Assembly (NCBI GenBank): GCA_020632755.1
Contig: JACKEY010000004.1
Location: 248,001 to 312,000 of the forward strand
DNA: 64,000 nucleotides
Reading direction: 5' to 3'
From: Alphaproteobacteria bacterium
GTDB lineage: Bacteria > Myxococcota_A > UBA796 > UBA2385
Below, piece by piece: positions 60,012 through 64,000 of the stretch (positions are counted from its first letter, which is position 1; every line of letters begins with the position of its first letter). A program made the position numbers and the translations under genes. The notes beneath the pieces are model-generated. The model was not told where the DNA came from and ran no database searches. It was given only the letters and a program-made list of their open reading frames with translations.

Positions 60012-63000
60012 GGCGTGCTCCGCAGCGCGCGGAAGGCGACGGTGCCCGGCGGCAGGTCGGTCAGCGCGCGCCGGTGGGGCAGCAGCAGCTTGACCCCCAC
60101 CGAGGCCACGGGACGGGTCGGCGACAGGGTCCAGCCGGCCTTGCCCCAGATCCGCCACCAGCGGGTGGTGCCCTGCCAGATGCCGTGCTCGGCGGACAGC
60201 AGCACCCGGCCGCCCCAGCCGCCGGCGGCGCGGTGGTCGTCGACCAGCCGGCGATCGACGGTGGCGTCCAGGCCGACGACCGTCGACCCGCCCAGCAGCA
60301 GATCGCCTGCGACGAAGGCGCCCACGCGGTCCAGCGACGGCCCGGTGTTGGACGTGGCCCGGGCGCCGAGCTGCAGGCGCAGGTCCAGAGAAGGCTGCAG
60401 CACCAGCGACGGCGCCAGCTTCGCGTGCACCGGGTGGTCGGCCAGCCAGCGCGACCACGCGCGGGGATCCGCGTGCACGCGCGGGTCCTGGGAGACGGCG
60501 AAGGTGTGCAGGCTGCCCTCCAGCCGCAGGTCCAGATCGGGACCCAGCCCCAGATCCTGGCGCACCCGCACCTCGGCGCCGACCTTGCCCGCGGGGCGGG
60601 CGAGCCGCTCGACCGGGGTCGCGCCCGCGGCGATCGCCCGCAGGCCGGCATGCCCGCGGCCCCACAGGGTGCCGCTCTCGATCTCCACCCCGCCCGCCGG
60701 GCTCGGCCCCCGCAGCCATCCGCCGGTGCGCAGCCACCCCTTGGGCAGGCCCAGCATCCAGTCGCCGTGGGCCTCGGCGGCGGTCCACCCGGTGGTCGGG
60801 AAGTACACGGGCGCGTGGTGCAGGCCCAGGCCGACCTCGACGCTGCCGCCGTCGGCGGGGGTGCGCAGCGGGGCGGGCGCGTCGGGGCCCACCGCGGTCA
60901 GCAAGGCGTCGAGGTCGACCGGCGGCGGGGCCGGCGGGGGCGGCTCGGCGAGCTCGACGGGCTCGGTGTCGTCGCTGGCGTCGCGCATCCGGCCGGTCGC
61001 CACCCGCACGTCGCCGCTGCCGTGCACCACGATCCGCGTGACGCCGTCGTCGACCAGGGGCACGACCGTTTCGGGATGCTCGTCGTCGAGCACGCCCACC
61101 AGCTGGTCGCCGCGCAGGATGCGCAGGTCTCCGTCGACCCGCTGCACCCGCACCAGGGCGGGGCCCGCCAGGTCGTAGGCGAGGGGCCGTCCGGGGCGGG
61201 CGCGGTGGGCACGCACGGTGGGGGAGGGGAGGAGGGCCTGTCCATCGACGAGGCTGCGCACCACCAGCGCGTGATCCGGGCCGGGCCCCTGGACCTCGAC
61301 CGAGGAGGCGCCCGGCGGCACCGACACCGAGGCCGTGTCGCCGTCGGCCACCGTCAGCTCCTGCCGCGCCTCGTCCACCAGGACGACGACGTCACAGGGC
61401 TGGCCCGGTCCGGCCTCGTCCCGGCAGAACAGGTCGAGCTCGACCGCCTCGCCCTGCAGGCGCAGGACCTGGGCCCGGTCGCCGCGCAGCACCTCGGTAG
61501 CGTCGCCGGCGGGGCCGTCGATGGGCCAGGGCGCGCGCAGCATCGCGCCGCGGGCCCGCTTCCAGGCCGGCTCGGGGTACTCGATGGGCGCCGGGCGCGG
61601 CACCGTGACCAGGCCGCCGCCGTTGCTGGGCAGGCTGACCGGCGTCCACAGGGTGCGGGCGCGCAGCCGGCCCAGGATCGAGGCCTGGGCGTCGCCCGCC
61701 CGGTTCGCGGCCGCCCAGGCGCGGGGCAGATCGCCGGCCTCGAGCCACTCGCGGGCGGCGGCGGCAGCCACGAACGGCGCGACCGGCTCGGGCAGGGTCG
61801 CGGGGGGCGTCGGCGGGGCGCTCGCCGCGAGCTCGGCCTCGGCCGCTTCGATGGCGGCGGCGCGTGCTGCAGGCGGCCCGGCGGGCAGGCGCCGCGCCAG
61901 GCCCTTCGCCGCCAGGGCGGCCTCGGCGGACAGCGGACCGTCCACCGCGGCGCTGGGCGTGGCCGGGGCCAGGTTGTCGGCCAGGGCCCGCGCCCGGCCC
62001 AGGCGCAGGGCGCGGACCAGGGCGCCCTCGGGGTCCACGATCCAGCTGGCGGGCAGCGCGGCGGCGGTCTCCTCCCCCGTGGCCCCGTCCTCGCCGCCGT
62101 CCTCGCCGCCGTCCTCCCCGCTCGCCGCGGCGACCGCGGGCGGGGCCAGGACCACGGCCAGGTCACGCCGGGCCGCCGTCAGCAGCCCCATGCGGCCGAG
62201 CAGGGCGGCCCGGTCGATGCGGGCGTCCAGGTCGCCCTGGTCGATGCGGTCCGACAGGCGCTCGAGGGTGAGCATGGCGGCGTCGAGGTCGTCGATCGGC
62301 TCGGGGGGAGGCGAGCGCGGGCCGCCGAGCGAGCCCCGGGCCTCGACCGAGGCGAAGACATCGGTCTCGCCGTCGCGCGGTCGCAGGGCCAGCGTCTCGG
62401 CGAAGGCGCCGGCTTCCAGGGTCGCTGCGCCTCGGGCATCGGGGATCAGGTCCACGACCGTGCCGTCGTCCAGGGTGGCCCGCACCGGGACGGGCGGGTC
62501 CACCAGCACCCGCACATCGACGGTGAGCGTGCCGGGCGGCAGGGTCCAGGTGGCCGGCAGGGCGTCCAGGCGCCGTTCGTAGACGGGACGGGCTCCCGGC
62601 GCGAGCTCGGGGTCGAGCAGGACCAGCCGACCTTCGACCCCGTGCAGCGCGTGGTCGCCGGCGGGCAGCGCGATCTCGAGCGGGCCGCCGGGGCTCCGCC
62701 ACTCCTCGCCGTCCAGGGTGAAGGCGACGGGGCCGTCGGACACCATGCGCAGCACCGGGAAGCGGCCGGGCCACTCCGGCAGGGTCACTCCCACCCGGTC
62801 CAGCGGCAGCACCAGGCCCCGCGGGATGCCGGGGCCGCCTTCGGTGTAGCGGCGCCGCAGCGCCTCCTGCTCGGCGGCGGTCGCCTCGTCGGCGACTGCG
62901 CCCTCCTCCCCCGAAACCTCGGCGAGCGCCCCCTCGGACCCCTCGACAGCATCGGGCTCCACGCGCTGAAACCGGGTCGTCCGGGCGCGCAGCTTGCGCT

Positions 63001-64000
63001 CGGCGACGGCGACCGGCGCGCCGCCCTCGACGGTCGGTCGGGCCGCACGCAGCAGGGCGATCCCGGGGGGGCGCGGGCCGCCCAGGGACTCCAGCCAGGC
63101 GGCCAGCCGCGCCGGGTCGGGGGTCGGCGTGCCGTCCAGGGCTCGCTCGACGAGCTCGGGGGGCAGCGCGGCCGGGCCCAGCTCGGCCGCCCGGGCCAGC
63201 AGGGCGTCGACGGCGGTGGCGCGGCCGTCGGGCCCCAGCTCGGCCGGCAGATCGGCCAGTCGGCGCAGCTCGTCGATGTCGTCGGACAGGGTCAGGACGC
63301 GGGCGCGGGCCAGGCCCCCGAGGGCGCCGGGCTGGTCGACCCAGGGTCGCCACTGCTCCAGCGCCAGGTCGTCCTGGCCGCGCAGCCAGGCCAGCTCGGC
63401 CGCGCTCGCCGGGTCGGTCGCCACGTGGCCGGGTCCGGCAGGGCGGGGTCCCACCACGCGGCTCCGATGGCGTGCGACCCGGGCCTCGACCTGCATGTCC
63501 ACGCCGATGGCCTCGACCCGCAGCAGGTGGCGGCCGGGAGGCACGAAGCGTTCTTCGCGCACGAAGGCCTGGCCGGTGCCGGCGACATCGATGGTGCCCA
63601 GGTCCCGGGTCGCGCCGTCGCGCGCGATGTGCAGCCGGGCCTGGCCGCGCAGCCACGCTTCGTCGCCGCGGGGCCGCAGCTTGACGACCAGGGTGCCGGG
63701 CCCGTGCACCGGCAGGAACACATCGCCGCCCGCCGCCACGGTGGCCGTCGCGGGCTGGGTCCAGGCGTGGGTGCTGCCGTGCAGGGGCGCCAGCACGGCC
63801 AGTGCCTCGATCACGCCGAGGGCGCGCACCCGCGGGTCGGAGATGGCGGTCGCCCGGGCAGCCAGGGAGGCGGTCGCCGCGGGCGAGCCCCACGGCAGCG
63901 GGGTGTCGAACCGGGCCGCGTCGTCGGCGGCGGCGGCGCGGGCCACGGCATCCCAGGCGGCCACGCTCTCGCTGGTCGTGCTGCGGCGCAGGCGCAGGCC
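60008..64000 (-). CDS. Giant envelope protein with C-terminal barrel-like domain (5' end outside window)
   Basis: The frame is open to the last base, so at least 1330 residues are present and the start is missing. I do not recognise a family. Two segments are beta-rich (VVKLRPRGDEAWLRGQARLHI, VLRLQGEAVELDLFC), with helical repeat-like parts between (LERLSDRIDQGDLDARIDRAALLGRMG). The last 300 residues alternate hydrophobic and polar residues as in an outer-membrane barrel (GSVEVGLGLHHAPVYF, LDLRLEGSLHTFAV, VGLDATVDRRLVDD), although the end is not Phe. Ala/Pro/Glu runs separate domains. Coupled by ATGA to the CapB-like ligase, it is likely the secretion or surface partner for the polymer. Confidence 0.7.
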   Translation of the reverse strand, partial: GLRLRRSTTSESVAAWDAVARAAAADDAARFDTPLPWGSPAATASLAARATAISDPRVRALGVIEALAVLAPLHGSTHAWTQPATATVAAGGDVFLPVHGPGTLVVKLRPRGDEAWLRGQARLHIARDGATRDLGTIDVAGTGQAFVREERFVPPGRHLLRVEAIGVDMQVEARVARHRSRVVGPRPAGPGHVATDPASAAELAWLRGQDDLALEQWRPWVDQPGALGGLARARVLTLSDDIDELRRLADLPAELGPDGRATAVDALLARAAELGPAALPPELVERALDGTPTPDPARLAAWLESLGGPRPPGIALLRAARPTVEGGAPVAVAERKLRARTTRFQRVEPDAVEGSEGALAEVSGEEGAVADEATAAEQEALRRRYTEGGPGIPRGLVLPLDRVGVTLPEWPGRFPVLRMVSDGPVAFTLDGEEWRSPGGPLEIALPAGDHALHGVEGRLVLLDPELAPGARPVYERRLDALPATWTLPPGTLTVDVRVLVDPPVPVRATLDDGTVVDLIPDARGAATLEAGAFAETLALRPRDGETDVFASVEARGSLGGPRSPPPEPIDDLDAAMLTLERLSDRIDQGDLDARIDRAALLGRMGLLTAARRDLAVVLAPPAVAAASGEDGGEDGGEDGATGEETAAALPASWIVDPEGALVRALRLGRARALADNLAPATPSAAVDGPLSAEAALAAKGLARRLPAGPPAARAAAIEAAEAELAASAPPTPPATLPEPVAPFVAAAAAREWLEAGDLPRAWAAANRAGDAQASILGRLRARTLWTPVSLPSNGGGLVTVPRPAPIEYPEPAWKRARGAMLRAPWPIDGPAGDATEVLRGDRAQVLRLQGEAVELDLFCRDEAGPGQPCDVVVLVDEARQELTVADGDTASVSVPPGASSVEVQGPGPDHALVVRSLVDGQALLPSPTVRAHRARPGRPLAYDLAGPALVRVQRVDGDLRILRGDQLVGVLDDEHPETVVPLVDDGVTRIVVHGSGDVRVATGRMRDASDDTEPVELAEPPPPAPPPVDLDALLTAVGPDAPAPLRTPADGGSVEVGLGLHHAPVYFPTTGWTAAEAHGDWMLGLPKGWLRTGGWLRGPSPAGGVEIESGTLWGRGHAGLRAIAAGATPVERLARPAGKVGAEVRVRQDLGLGPDLDLRLEGSLHTFAVSQDPRVHADPRAWSRWLADHPVHAKLAPSLVLQPSLDLRLQLGARATSNTGPSLDRVGAFVAGDLLLGGSTVVGLDATVDRRLVDDHRAAGGWGGRVLLSAEHGIWQGTTRWWRIWGKAGWTLSPTRPVASVGVKLLLPHRRALTDLPPGTVAFRALRSTP

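Noticed and set aside
56055..61178. Very long open frame on the plus strand opposite the ligase and giant protein
   Set aside because: Its translation is Gly/Arg/Val/Gln-rich with no motif, and it is the shadow of high third-position GC in the minus-strand genes, which have clear domains.

Overview
The window is very GC-rich, gene-dense DNA from a Gram-negative bacterium. Several features point to Myxococcota or a related 'deltaproteobacterial' lineage: many secreted lipoproteins with short Asp/Thr/Gly-rich linkers after the lipobox, a MYXO-CTERM-like tail (55464-55982), zinc-ribbon/GYF/TPR proteins, an elongation factor G of the mitochondrial EFG1/spdEFG1 type, and outer-membrane barrel-like proteins. 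This assignment is inference from protein character only. I saw no rRNA, tRNA, CRISPR array, transposase, integrase or phage gene. Many genes start with GTG, and tight operons show 4-base start/stop overlaps (ATGA, GTGA, TTGA).

Layout. 1-4800: acidic protein, nuclease-helicase fusion, radical SAM/SPASM enzyme. 4804-9698: zinc-ribbon lipoprotein-like protein, patatin, DCC oxidoreductase, ABC-2 permease, Ycf46-type AAA ATPase. 9754-13018: sulfatase-like and SGNH lipoproteins, purT. 13185-19534: lipoprotein, membrane protein, zinc-finger protein, gpsA, class II aldolase, a small membrane protein and a GT-C-like membrane protein. 19653-23286: Asp/Thr-repeat lipoprotein, lipoprotein, divergent pyrophosphatase, acyl-CoA dehydrogenase. 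23287-28537: tetR with two matching operator-like palindromes, divergent from an operon of a permuted dikinase, a methyltransferase and a dihaem cytochrome c. 28677-37892: NFU protein, QEGLA-family metalloprotein, PlsC-type acyltransferase, a RecA-like ATPase fused to a SLOG domain, fusA, a DsbD-N/redoxin pair, an SGNH protein. 38214-49847: lipoproteins, a beta-propeller protein, elbB with an SDR, then a glmU-pcrA-TPR operon. 49966-54027: two tandem zinc-ribbon/GYF/TM/TPR paralogues and a Nudix hydrolase. 54055-64000: a barrel-like protein, a MYXO-CTERM-like protein and a two-gene operon with a HEAT-repeat/CapB(PgsB)-like Mur ligase fusion and a giant envelope protein cut by the window end.

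Most of the window is housekeeping (purT, gpsA, fusA, glmU, pcrA) mixed with cell-envelope genes. The most unusual pieces are the ATPase-SLOG fusion, the domain-permuted rifampin-phosphotransferase-like enzyme with its TetR control region, and the HEAT-TM-CapB ligase with its giant partner.
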